From positions 1-13,471 of the forward strand of contig CAIOKW010000332.1 of the NCBI GenBank assembly GCA_903858975.1: 13,471 nucleotides of DNA. Direction: 5' to 3'. This stretch comes from Oligoflexia bacterium. GTDB lineage: Bacteria > Bdellovibrionota > UBA1018 > CAIMNF01. Shown here one piece after another: positions 1 through 7,314 of the stretch (its first letter is position 1; every line of letters starts with the position of its first letter). The notes beneath the pieces are model-generated. The model saw only the letters and a program-made list of their open reading frames with translations, was not told where the DNA came from and made no database searches. The translations under genes and the position numbers were made by a program.

Positions 1-826
1 CTGAGAGGTGGGTTCCCGTTGCCTCTGCAACTTCAGAGGCAACAGCACTAGCCAACGTTTGATGAGGAGCAAAAAGTGAGGCTGAAATCTGAGCTGTATT
101 TCCGATCACCATCGTGACTGCCATGGTTTCTCCCAGAGCCCGAGCTAAGCCTAAAATCATTGCGCCTAAAATACCCGGCCGCGAACTGGAAATCACACCG
201 ATCGATAGCATCTCTGCACGGGTTGAACCTAAAGCCAAAACGCCTTCTTTCAAAGATTTCGGTACCGCATAGAATACCTCTTTGCAAATGGCGGTGATCG
301 TCGGAATGATCATGATAGCTAGGATAAGGCTTGCGGCCATCATGCTGACGCCATAAATAGGGCCCGTAAAAAAAGGAAGAAAACCAAAGTGCGCGCGCAA
401 GAAGGGCTGCACTGAAACCCTAAGCCATGGAATCACGACAAACAGGCCCCAGAGTCCATAAACTACGCTTGGAATTGCAGCCAGCATTTCTACCAAAAAT
501 CCAAAAATGGCCCCAAACCATCGGGGAGCAAGGTCCGTGAGCAGGAGTGCTGCGGAAATACTCACCGGTGTCGCGATCAGAAGCGCGAGAATTGAACTCA
601 CCAAGGTTCCATACATAAAGGGCAAAATACCAAAATTCTTTAAGGGTGGATTCCATTCCAGCGCTAGGATCTTAGTGAAACCCACTTCTCGAATCGCGGG
701 CAAACTCAAATCAAGGAGGAATATGAAGATTGCAATCACAAGAGCAAATGCGAGAAATGCAAAACCATAGAGTACCCTTCGAAAAAAAAGGTCGCCGCGA
801 TTCTGTTCTATCGGGATATTTTTCAT
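1..826 (-). CDS. pstC: Phosphate ABC transporter permease PstC (3' end beyond the window)
   Basis: Inner-membrane permease subunit of the high-affinity phosphate importer PstSCAB, which pairs with PstA and is driven by the PstB ATPase. The frame is open from the ATG at 826 to base 1, giving 275 residues; family members are usually a little over 300, so the last transmembrane part is outside the window. Hydrophobic segments are visible at about residues 19-42, 68-98, 103-133 and 155-180. The cytoplasmic EAA-like loop that contacts the ATPase lies near 190-222 (KEGVLALGSTRAEM), followed by GLARALGETMAV, which is strongly conserved in PstC/PstA. The start codon overlaps the pstS stop by four bases (ATGA), which indicates translational coupling. 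The family assignment is secure; pstA and pstB downstream are only expected, not seen. Confidence 0.95.
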   Translation of the reverse strand, partial: MKNIPIEQNRGDLFFRRVLYGFAFLAFALVIAIFIFLLDLSLPAIREVGFTKILALEWNPPLKNFGILPFMYGTLVSSILALLIATPVSISAALLLTDLAPRWFGAIFGFLVEMLAAIPSVVYGLWGLFVVIPWLRVSVQPFLRAHFGFLPFFTGPIYGVSMMAASLILAIMIIPTITAICKEVFYAVPKSLKEGVLALGSTRAEMLSIGVISSSRPGILGAMILGLARALGETMAVTMVIGNTAQISASLFAPHQTLASAVASEVAEATGTHLS

Positions 827-1890
827 GGGTGCTCCCCAGTTTTTTTCTCTAAACGATGAAGCACTCGCTCCACCAAAGGAGGAGGCAAAGGCGCATAATT
901 CAATTTCGAACTCATCGCTTGGCCGTCTTGCAATCCCCATTTTAAGAATTGAAAGAGCGCCTCTCGCTTCGGCCCGGGAGCCATCTGATCGTATACAAGA
1001 ATATAGGTGAAAGAACTGATGGGATAAGCGTGCTCGGCATCGACGAGTGTAATCGATGCTCGAAAGTCATCAGGGATTTGTTTCAAGGCACCGACCGCTG
1101 CTGCGGTCACAGTATCCGGAGACGGCTCTACGAATTCATGCTTTGGATTCTCAATGGCCGCCGTTGGAAGTTTTAAGGTCTTCGCAAACACTAATTCTAC
1201 GTAGCCAATAGAGCCTGGAATCTGCTTAATGAAACTCGTGACCCCTTCATTTCCTTTTCCACCAATCCCGACAGGCCAACGGAGGGCTGATCCCTTCCCC
1301 ACTTTAGATTTCCACTCTTCTGAGGACTTGACCAAAAACTCTGAGAAAATGGAGGTCGTGCCGCTACCATCCGCACGATGCACCACTAAGATATCCTTAC
1401 TTTCGCTCGCTTCAAGGCGAGCCTTCAGGCTCGGGTTCAGCGCTAGAATCCGAGGATCCGCCCACTTCGAAATCTTTCCCATAAAAATCTCAGCCACCAG
1501 CTCCCCCGTCAAATGAAGGGGCGTGCCGAGCTCAGGAAAGTTGTAACTTAAAACCACCGCTCCGAGTGTTCCCGGAATATGAAGGATCGGCGATTTTGCT
1601 TTCTTTAACTGCTCATCGCTCATAGGGGCGTCGGATGCTCCGAAATCGACGGTTTCGTCTAAAAGCTGACGAATCCCTCCACCGCTTCCGATGGATTGAT
1701 AATTAAAGGCCACTTCTGGTTTGATTTTCTGATATTCCGAGAACCATTTAGAATAAAGCGGATAAGGAAACGTGGCACCGGCCCCATTGATCATGAGTTT
1801 TTTATCAAAAAAACCTGCATGACTTTTGATCTGACCCAGGCCCAGTATCACTAAGACCCCAAGCATCAGAAGTCTTAAACCATTTTGCAT
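823..1890 (-). CDS. pstS: Periplasmic phosphate-binding protein PstS
   Basis: Captures inorganic phosphate in the periplasm and delivers it to the PstCA permease. Numbered from the ATG at 1890 (355 residues), it opens with a signal sequence: MQNGLRLL, a hydrophobic core, and a likely cut after the Ala of SHA near residue 25. PstS signatures follow: GAGATFPYPLYSKW (about 36-49), SIGSGGGIRQL (66-76), DFGASDAPMS (82-91), the phosphate-contacting ADGSGTT (173-179), and GNEGVTSFIKQ (213-223). The frame is also open to a TTG at 1941. I prefer the ATG because the longer form puts 17 polar residues before the signal peptide and runs over two of the operator-like repeats. Neither start has a good ribosome binding site. 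It is the first gene of the pst operon and overlaps pstC by four bases. Confidence 0.94.
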   Translation of the reverse strand: MQNGLRLLMLGVLVILGLGQIKSHAGFFDKKLMINGAGATFPYPLYSKWFSEYQKIKPEVAFNYQSIGSGGGIRQLLDETVDFGASDAPMSDEQLKKAKSPILHIPGTLGAVVLSYNFPELGTPLHLTGELVAEIFMGKISKWADPRILALNPSLKARLEASESKDILVVHRADGSGTTSIFSEFLVKSSEEWKSKVGKGSALRWPVGIGGKGNEGVTSFIKQIPGSIGYVELVFAKTLKLPTAAIENPKHEFVEPSPDTVTAAAVGALKQIPDDFRASITLVDAEHAYPISSFTYILVYDQMAPGPKREALFQFLKWGLQDGQAMSSKLNYAPLPPPLVERVLHRLEKKTGEHP

Positions 1891-1916
1891 GGAGCTAGAA
1901 TCGGGTTTCTGGGTGC

Positions 1917-1955
1917 TTTTTGTCAATCGAGTTTGTGTCAAGAAGCTTTATGTCA
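1917..1955. promoter_or_regulatory. Three direct repeats with 15-base period, candidate Pho-type operator
   Basis: On the + strand the 9-mer TTTNTGTCA occurs at 1917-1925 (N=T), 1932-1940 (N=G) and 1947-1955 (N=A), exactly 15 bases apart with unrelated 6-base spacers. Read toward pstS this is TGACANAAA three times, one base away from the TGTCATAAA half site of the enterobacterial Pho box, although that box repeats every 11 bases. The array ends 27 bases before the pstS ATG and 26 bases before the tyrS ATG. Position and repetition suggest a regulator-binding site, probably for phosphate control of pstS. No good -10 element is visible for either gene. Confidence 0.5.
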
Positions 1956-1981
1956 GGAAACAGTTCAGGTAGGATAGGTTT

Positions 1982-3295
1982 ATGGCAAATTCACTATTTC
2001 AGGACCTGAAGGATCGCGAAATCTTATATCAACTCACCGATGAAAGCCTGAAGAAGCACCTCGAGTCGACCAGCGCTACGCTCTACTGTGGATTTGATCC
2101 CACGAGCGACTCTCTTCATGTCGGAAGCCTGTTCCCACTTCTGACTTTGAAACGATTCCAAATGGCAGGCCATCGCCCGATTGTGGTTTTAGGGGGCGCG
2201 ACGGGTATGATTGGAGATCCGAGTGGGAAATCGCAAGAACGGAACCTTCAAACTCCTGAACAAGTAGCCATCAACTTAAAAGGAATAAAGACAGTTGCAG
2301 AGAAGTTCCTCGACTTCACTCCTAGCCTACCCAACTCAGCGATCATCATCGACAATAATGATTTTTATAAAGACATGAACGTTTTGACTTTTTTACGAGA
2401 AGTCGGGAAACACTTTACGGTCAATCACATGACCCAAAAAGACTCCGTAAAGTCACGCATGGAAGATCGGGAGCATGGGATTTCTTATACCGAGTTCTCT
2501 TACATGCTTTTACAAGCATACGACTTTTATTGCCTCCATCAAAAATTCCAGTGCACGCTCCAAATCGGTGCCTCTGATCAATGGGGAAATATTACTGCCG
2601 GAACGGAACTCATCCGGAGAAAGCTTGCTCATTCAGATGAACCCAAAGAAGGCGCCCTCCATCCGGCTTATGGACTCACTCACCCCTTAATCACGCGCCC
2701 GGACGGCGTGAAGTTTGGAAAAACTGAAAAAGGAGCCGTCTGGCTCAGTGCTGATAAAACTTCGCCTTATCAGTTTTATCAATTCTTTATCCAATCTCCA
2801 GACAGTGTTGTGATTACCTGGATTAAGTATCTGACTTTTATTCCAAAAGAAGAAATTGAAGTGCTCGAAGGAAAGCTGAAAACAGAGCCTGAGAAAAAAG
2901 CGGCACAAATCGCGCTCGCCGAAGCCCTGACCCGCATGGTTCACGGCGAAGCTGCATTAGCAAGAGCGATCGCTGCAACTCAAGCGCTCTTTAGCGCTGA
3001 AATCAAGCAACTGGACTTAGCTACGCTTCAAGAAATTTTCGCAGATGCTCCTTCTACCGAAAAACCCCTTCAATTTCTGGATGAAGGCCTACCCCTGATC
3101 GATCTGCTCGCAGAAACAGGGCTTTTTCAATCTAAAGGGGCTGCGAGAAAAGAAATTCCAGCGGGTGGAGTTTATCTGAATAATGATCGGGTGACGGATG
3201 TTGCATTCCTGATCAAAAAGGAACACCTGATTGGTGGCGCAGCTTTGGTACTTCGAAAAGGAAAGAAAAACTATCAGCTCGTGAAGTTTGTATAA
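1982..3295 (+). CDS. tyrS: Tyrosyl-tRNA synthetase
   Basis: Charges tRNA-Tyr with tyrosine using ATP in the cytoplasm. The 437-residue protein is a class I synthetase of the common bacterial TyrRS type: YCGFDPTSDSLHVGSL (35-50) holds the HIGH-equivalent HVGS, GGATGMIGDPSGKS (71-84) follows, GASDQWGNI (196-204) is the tyrosine/tRNA region, and KFGKT (244-248) is the KMSKS-equivalent loop. The last 70 residues (from about 368, with KEIPAGGVYLNNDRV) form an S4 RNA-binding domain. The ATG has a convincing Shine-Dalgarno (AGGATAGG, 1971-1978). It stands alone: pstS diverges from it and a hydrolase gene converges on it 14 bases after its stop. No terminator hairpin is evident. Confidence 0.97.
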   Translation: MANSLFQDLKDREILYQLTDESLKKHLESTSATLYCGFDPTSDSLHVGSLFPLLTLKRFQMAGHRPIVVLGGATGMIGDPSGKSQERNLQTPEQVAINLKGIKTVAEKFLDFTPSLPNSAIIIDNNDFYKDMNVLTFLREVGKHFTVNHMTQKDSVKSRMEDREHGISYTEFSYMLLQAYDFYCLHQKFQCTLQIGASDQWGNITAGTELIRRKLAHSDEPKEGALHPAYGLTHPLITRPDGVKFGKTEKGAVWLSADKTSPYQFYQFFIQSPDSVVITWIKYLTFIPKEEIEVLEGKLKTEPEKKAAQIALAEALTRMVHGEAALARAIAATQALFSAEIKQLDLATLQEIFADAPSTEKPLQFLDEGLPLIDLLAETGLFQSKGAARKEIPAGGVYLNNDRVTDVAFLIKKEHLIGGAALVLRKGKKNYQLVKFV

Positions 3296-3309
3296 CCCGC
3301 TCAATAAAA

Positions 3310-4425
3310 CTAAGAGCTAGAGCCGAGCAATTTCGAAGATGGATGCATCGTCTCTGGTTTTTTTGGTTCAAACTCACGTCTTCTCGATTGAATTTTTTTC
3401 CAACCATTTCCTTCCGCACCGGGTTTTGAGCCCAGAGCGTGAAGTAAGACTTGGGAGGTCACAATGGGTCGCTCCATTTGGGGAATATGACCTGTGTTTT
3501 TCAAGAGGTAGGCGTCCAGGTTTTCACCATAATGCTCAACCCAGTAGCGGACCCAGTGAGTAGGCACGAACTGGTCATGATCGCCCCAAATCACAGTGAG
3601 CTTTCGGGCTTGAAATGGCTTTGTTGCATCAATGAATTGTTGAGGCTCTACTGAATTCACAAAGGCTTTGATGGAGGGTTTTTCGTAAAAATCCTTAAAA
3701 TCTTTATTTAAGAGCGGTCCAAATTTTCGGGGATCATACACAATCAATTCGAGGAGTTCCTCGATCGTAAGCCCCTGATTGTTCACGATGAAATCCCCGA
3801 AAGTTTTCCGTTCCGCATCTGGAATCAGACCTGAGGGTGCCACGGCAATGAAGTGATCGATCACCTGATTGAGCTCTTGGGCCACTTTGCCCGCAAGCCA
3901 GCCTCCCAGTGAGTGTCCCATTAATACTTCCGGTGGATAGATCTCGCACACCATTTTCACTACGTTGAGGAGAATGGCCATCGAGGGCACCATTTCATGA
4001 TGAGAGAGAAACCCCATGTAACCCGGAAAATCGACCACGATGACTTCATCGAACTGCTTTGCGAGTTCTTTTTGAGAAAGCGTAAAAAAGGGTACCCAAG
4101 ACCCCGGTGAATCCCCAAGTCCCGGAATGAACAAAAAGCGCCTTACCTTCTGGCCCGGCTCCACCTGACGAATCGTTTTCCGGATCACGTAGAACGTCGC
4201 ATCTCCCTGCTTTAGGTCTTCAAAAACAAAGCCTGCATTCTCGAATGCTTTTTTTAATGCGAGGTGGATGATCTGATTTTTATTGGGAATTTTAGACTTA
4301 AAGTACTCTACCCAGCGGTCACGATCCAAGGTTTGCCGAACCCGGTAACTCAAGGTTTCCTTAAAACCATCCATGAGCCATTCGGCAAATTCATTGGGAT
4401 CAAAGGGTGAGGTCTGCTTACTCAT
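3310..4425 (-). CDS. Alpha/beta-fold hydrolase, substrate unknown
   Basis: A cytoplasmic alpha/beta hydrolase of 371 residues, with no signal peptide or membrane segment. Counting from the ATG at 4425, IPGLGDSPGSW (100-110) is the oxyanion-hole region, GHSLGG (170-175) the nucleophile elbow with Ser172, WGDHDQFVP (281-289) supplies the acid residue, and NTGHIPQMERP (310-320) the catalytic His313. This complete triad supports an active esterase, lipase or C-C hydrolase, but nothing shows the substrate. About 95 residues precede the fold, and a basic, low-complexity tail of about 30 residues ends in LLGSSS; both are unusual for a minimal hydrolase. The frame is open upstream to a TTG at 4497, but that codon lies in the -35 box of a plausible promoter, so I use the ATG. 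It is transcribed toward tyrS. Confidence 0.85.
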   Translation of the reverse strand: MSKQTSPFDPNEFAEWLMDGFKETLSYRVRQTLDRDRWVEYFKSKIPNKNQIIHLALKKAFENAGFVFEDLKQGDATFYVIRKTIRQVEPGQKVRRFLFIPGLGDSPGSWVPFFTLSQKELAKQFDEVIVVDFPGYMGFLSHHEMVPSMAILLNVVKMVCEIYPPEVLMGHSLGGWLAGKVAQELNQVIDHFIAVAPSGLIPDAERKTFGDFIVNNQGLTIEELLELIVYDPRKFGPLLNKDFKDFYEKPSIKAFVNSVEPQQFIDATKPFQARKLTVIWGDHDQFVPTHWVRYWVEHYGENLDAYLLKNTGHIPQMERPIVTSQVLLHALGSKPGAEGNGWKKIQSRRREFEPKKPETMHPSSKLLGSSS

Positions 4426-4467
4426 CTTAAAAAGTGTACTTGAGATTCGGTATTCTGCACAGGGCGG

Positions 4468-4497
4468 ACTATAAAGCGACTGGCAAATTAGATTCAA
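4468..4497 (-). promoter_or_regulatory. Sigma70-like promoter for the alpha/beta hydrolase gene
   Basis: Minus-strand TTGAAT (4492-4497) and TATAGT (4468-4473, five of six bases match TATAAT) are separated by 18 bases. Transcription would start near 4461, leaving a leader of about 36 bases before the ATG at 4425. The call rests only on base matches. The same AT-rich core would also be available to the divergent gene pair, for which I see no clear promoter. Confidence 0.4.
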
Positions 4498-4527
4498 GTT
4501 TTTGACGCTCTCACCGATAAGTCAGGC

Positions 4528-4977
4528 GTGAGGACCTGCTTCATCATCTTATGCCTTCTCATGATTCGCCCTTCCGGAGCCCAGATTGTGACCGGAGGAG
4601 GAACGGCCGTTTTCGATGACGGGGGCGGAGGGGCTGATGCTGCCATTGGATTCCAAACGCAAACGTACGTGAGTCAATTGAACTTGAGGACCCTTACCTG
4701 TTACCCGGCTGGATTCGACAACTTTTCTTATGCGAATATTGTCGACGCCTACCTGAAACTCAAGCTACGAAAACTCAAATTACAGGCACACCCTACCTGT
4801 GGTTTTGATCAAACTGTTTTTCATTGCATCAATGACGGGCCCACCAAAAAACAATTCAAACTCTTAAGTCATCAACCGGCGTTCAAAAAATACATCCGAT
4901 CTAACTACCACCTTAAGCTCGAAACTGCCAACGAACTGATTCGCTTCTTCGAGACTCTAGATGAAGTGTCCAACTGA
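4528..4977 (+). CDS. Small secreted protein of unknown function
   Basis: I do not recognise this 149-residue protein. It starts at a GTG, since an in-frame stop at 4519 excludes anything longer. An N-terminal signal peptide (MRTCFIILCLLMIRPSGA, probably cut after Ala18) indicates export. The mature protein begins with a glycine- and aspartate-rich stretch (GGGTAVFDDGGGGADAA, 23-39). It then becomes basic and helical, with three cysteines (58, 91, 100) that could form a disulfide in the periplasm. No membrane segment follows the signal. The stop codon overlaps the Shine-Dalgarno of the next gene, so the two are probably translated together. The signal peptide, the stop/SD overlap and the codon pattern make it a credible gene; its function is unknown. 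Confidence 0.65.
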   Translation: MRTCFIILCLLMIRPSGAQIVTGGGTAVFDDGGGGADAAIGFQTQTYVSQLNLRTLTCYPAGFDNFSYANIVDAYLKLKLRKLKLQAHPTCGFDQTVFHCINDGPTKKQFKLLSHQPAFKKYIRSNYHLKLETANELIRFFETLDEVSN

Positions 4978-4980
4978 GGA
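4976..4980 (+). promoter_or_regulatory. Shine-Dalgarno that decides the TTG start at 4987
   Basis: GAGGA lies six bases before TTG 4987 and overlaps the TGA stop (4975-4977) of the preceding gene. The nearby ATG at 4983 is out of frame and only two bases from the GAGGA, too close for use. The site therefore supports the TTG and suggests translational coupling. Confidence 0.6.
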
Positions 4981-4986
4981 TCATGT

Positions 4987-6153
4987 TTGGAGCAAAAAAC
5001 TTTTTATCGCATCTTAATAGAACTCAATCAAACGACTCACAAGTCGAAGCAGTACTTATCTGATAAAAGACTTACGCTGACGGAAAAAAAGATTATTGAG
5101 GGCCACCTCCTCATCCGAAATAATCAAAACTTAAAAGTGATTGAGCTCTTTCAATCTCTAAGCGCCTCGCCCCTACCCTTTGTGGAAGGACAACGAAACT
5201 TACTCTTAGGCGTTGCCTACAATAATCTCTCTCTTTATGAAGAAGCCGAAGAACACCTTCGATTAGCAGCACGCATTTTAGATGATTTCCAATTTCATCA
5301 TTTCCGATTCAATGCCTGGTTTAACCTATTTTTGGTTTATCTCAATTCCGGGAAACACAAAGAAATGAAGTCTTCACTTCAAATCCTGTGTACCATTCCA
5401 GAATTATCTCCTACTTCAGAAATCCGACTCGTTCGCTGCCAATTCCTCTACCATTCGGAAACTCACGATTCCGAAAAAGCACTGGAGTACCTTCACCTTC
5501 TTAAAGCGCGAAAATCAGAAATGGTGGAGAGTGACGTCATCTCTCACCTGGTATCTGAATTTATTTTCTTTATAAAAATGGAAGACTTTTCACATTGCAA
5601 GACCACCCTTGAGGAAATGAAAAATCATCGAAAATTTCAACTGACCGAAAACTATAACTTTATGAAGGTACTTCTCCATCACCTCATGGATGACGCCCCC
5701 ATTTATGTTTATGATCATGAATTTAAAGGAACCCCACTCCTCTTTCATCAAATTAAGTTGATTCGAGCGCTCCACTCGGGCGCACATACTGTGGCGAAGC
5801 AGGAATGGATGGAACTTCAAAAAATTTCTGACCGCCAGTATGGGGAAGCCTTCATCTATGAAGGGCCGAAATCTCTCTTTTCTCTTTGCCTCGACAAAAA
5901 CCTAAAGAACTTTCAAGATACCCCCGTGATCGCAAGCCTCGAAAGCTCGAGCAAACAAGAGCATCTCATTCAAATCTTAAGGCAGTTAAAAGCACCCATC
6001 TCCAAAGAAGCACTCTTTGAAAAAATTTGGGGCCGTCCCGTTCAGGATAAAGAAGATATCAAAAGGCTATCGCGTCTCGTTTCTAAAGTTCGAAATGAAG
6101 AAAACATTAATGTTCAAACGCGGAAAGACGCCTATGTCGTTAAGGCCGCCTAG
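4987..6153 (+). CDS. TPR-repeat protein with C-terminal OmpR-like winged helix
   Basis: A soluble, mostly helical protein of 388 residues with no signal peptide. The region from about 33 to 300 reads as tetratricopeptide-like helical pairs; the clearest is RNLLLGVAYNN...EEAEEHLRLAARIL at 70-98. Residues about 320-386 resemble the OmpR/PhoB winged-helix DNA-binding domain: a first helix (EHLIQILRQL), SKEALFEKIWG (339-349), the recognition-helix-like DIKRLSRLVSKVRNE (357-371), and a beta wing NVQTRKDAYVVKA. There is no receiver domain. TPR proteins with an OmpR-like domain usually carry the DNA-binding part at the N terminus (SARP/CadC style), so this order is less usual. I infer a transcription regulator that senses a protein or peptide partner. 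It starts at TTG and is coupled to the secreted-protein gene before it. Confidence 0.7.
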   Translation: MEQKTFYRILIELNQTTHKSKQYLSDKRLTLTEKKIIEGHLLIRNNQNLKVIELFQSLSASPLPFVEGQRNLLLGVAYNNLSLYEEAEEHLRLAARILDDFQFHHFRFNAWFNLFLVYLNSGKHKEMKSSLQILCTIPELSPTSEIRLVRCQFLYHSETHDSEKALEYLHLLKARKSEMVESDVISHLVSEFIFFIKMEDFSHCKTTLEEMKNHRKFQLTENYNFMKVLLHHLMDDAPIYVYDHEFKGTPLLFHQIKLIRALHSGAHTVAKQEWMELQKISDRQYGEAFIYEGPKSLFSLCLDKNLKNFQDTPVIASLESSSKQEHLIQILRQLKAPISKEALFEKIWGRPVQDKEDIKRLSRLVSKVRNEENINVQTRKDAYVVKAA

Positions 6154-6173
6154 TTTTCGATCCAGAAAAACTA
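6151..6173. repeat. Inverted repeat joining two convergent stop codons
   Basis: TAGTTTT (6151-6157) and AAAACTA (6167-6173) form a 7-base inverted repeat with a 9-base loop. The first TAG is the stop of the TPR-winged-helix gene and the complement of the last three bases is the stop of the convergent lipoprotein gene. It may act as a weak bidirectional 3'-end structure, but the stem is AT-rich and I would not call it a terminator. Confidence 0.35.
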
Positions 6174-7292
6174 TTTTCTCAGTTTGTAAGTTTCAGATGC
6201 TATAGCATCTGATGCACGAATAAATAATCGATCTCGCGCATTCACTCCTAAAATCACCTGATAGATGTCTGTTAAAACCGGTCGAGAAGAATAATAGCCA
6301 TGCCCAAGCCCAGTCAGTCCTGCCTCCACGACTTCACTCACATTAACCACGTCAATCCCCTCTTCTTGAACACAAGAACCTAATCGTTTCTTATGGTTGA
6401 TCGCCTGAGAAGCAAGAAGGGCATTATCATTTTGCGAACAGTAGAGCGTAATCCGGTGCGCGAGTTTTCTGAGGCTTCCGGACGCCTTCTCAAAATCTGA
6501 AGGATCTAAGTCCGGGGCATTAAAGATCAACTCTTGAATAAAAGGGTGATCTAGATTTTCAGCAAGCTTTGCCATGGCCGGAACTACAACCTGATGACCC
6601 ATCGAATGAACCATGATTTGAATGGGAATGGGGAGGGATGCGAGTTCCCGCATAAAGCTTGCGACTTTTTCGACGCTTTCAGCGGCATTGATTCGATTTC
6701 GTTCATAGGTTTTATAAATGAGGTTTTTCTCTAAGAAGCCCCCGTTCCCACCTGCAGGCCATGAAATCAATAAAATCTTTCCTTGAAATTTTAAGTCGTA
6801 TGCAATCTGAGCCGAACGCAAGAGTGCTTGCTTAAAATCAACATTGAAACCATGGATAAAAACGAGAACACCCCAATCAGGATCTCCGGCAAGCCTTGAT
6901 TTTAAATCCGTAAGGGTCAGTGGAAGATTCGCATCGATTTGATAACCGCGATCAAAATTAGATTTGGAATCTGCGTCTGTTTCGAGGTCGCCCACGGAAT
7001 GGAGTTTTGGAACGTGAACGCTCGCTACTCCATAAACCATTTCTTTTCCAAGAGTGGCGCTTTCCTGATCTCGATTGCTCGCATACATCACGTCAAGGGT
7101 TTGAGATTCAAAATAACTCTGTTTGAAAAGCTTCCCATTTCCCTCTCCGATTTCAGCACGCGCTTTCAGGAGAGTGCCAGAAAGAATGGGAGTCAATTCA
7201 GGCTTTGGACTCGACGAGGAACAGGCCGATGCAAAAACTAACACCAGCCCAACCCGAGCGAATCTGGCTAGAACGTGTGAAAGAAATATCAT
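6171..7292 (-). CDS. DUF900-type alpha/beta hydrolase, predicted lipoprotein
   Basis: A 373-residue envelope hydrolase of the DUF900 (PF05990-like) group. Counting from the ATG at 7292, residues 1-23 are a signal sequence ending in LVFASA before Cys24 followed by SSSS, a lipoprotein signal whose Ser at +2 favours the outer membrane. The core shows VFIHGFNVDFKQALLRSAQ, then ISWPAGG, the nucleophile motif VHSMGHQV, NAPDLDPSDF, and the late GLGHGYYSSRPVLTDIYQVI holding the catalytic His. This matches the DUF900 pattern, whose substrates are not known. The frame stays open to 7475, but that extension is read through tRNA-Leu, so the ATG after the tRNA is the start; GGA about ten bases upstream is a modest ribosome binding site. 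It probably shares the tRNA transcript. Confidence 0.88.
   Translation of the reverse strand: MIFLSHVLARFARVGLVLVFASACSSSSPKPELTPILSGTLLKARAEIGEGNGKLFKQSYFESQTLDVMYASNRDQESATLGKEMVYGVASVHVPKLHSVGDLETDADSKSNFDRGYQIDANLPLTLTDLKSRLAGDPDWGVLVFIHGFNVDFKQALLRSAQIAYDLKFQGKILLISWPAGGNGGFLEKNLIYKTYERNRINAAESVEKVASFMRELASLPIPIQIMVHSMGHQVVVPAMAKLAENLDHPFIQELIFNAPDLDPSDFEKASGSLRKLAHRITLYCSQNDNALLASQAINHKKRLGSCVQEEGIDVVNVSEVVEAGLTGLGHGYYSSRPVLTDIYQVILGVNARDRLFIRASDAIASETYKLRK
6193..6212. repeat. 20-base perfect palindrome inside the 3' end of the lipoprotein gene
   Basis: TCAGATGCTATAGCATCTGA is a perfect palindrome and could form an 8-base stem with a TATA loop in RNA. It encodes SDAIASE near the C terminus of the lipoprotein hydrolase and lies 40 bases beyond the stop of the convergent TPR-winged-helix gene. 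No run of T follows on either strand, so it is not a standard intrinsic terminator. An mRNA 3'-end barrier or a protein-binding site is possible. Confidence 0.5.
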
Positions 7293-7314
7293 TTGAATTG
7301 ATCCATTTGAAAAT

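Noticed and set aside
1917..1946. TTGACA sequences before pstS as plain sigma70 -35 boxes
   Set aside because: At 16-18 bases downstream only poor -10 matches (such as GATTCT) are present. The even 15-base repetition is better explained as an operator.
4426..4497. TTG start giving the alpha/beta hydrolase 24 more residues
   Set aside because: The TTG coincides with a likely -35 box and no ribosome binding site precedes it. The ATG at 4425 lies downstream of the predicted transcription start.
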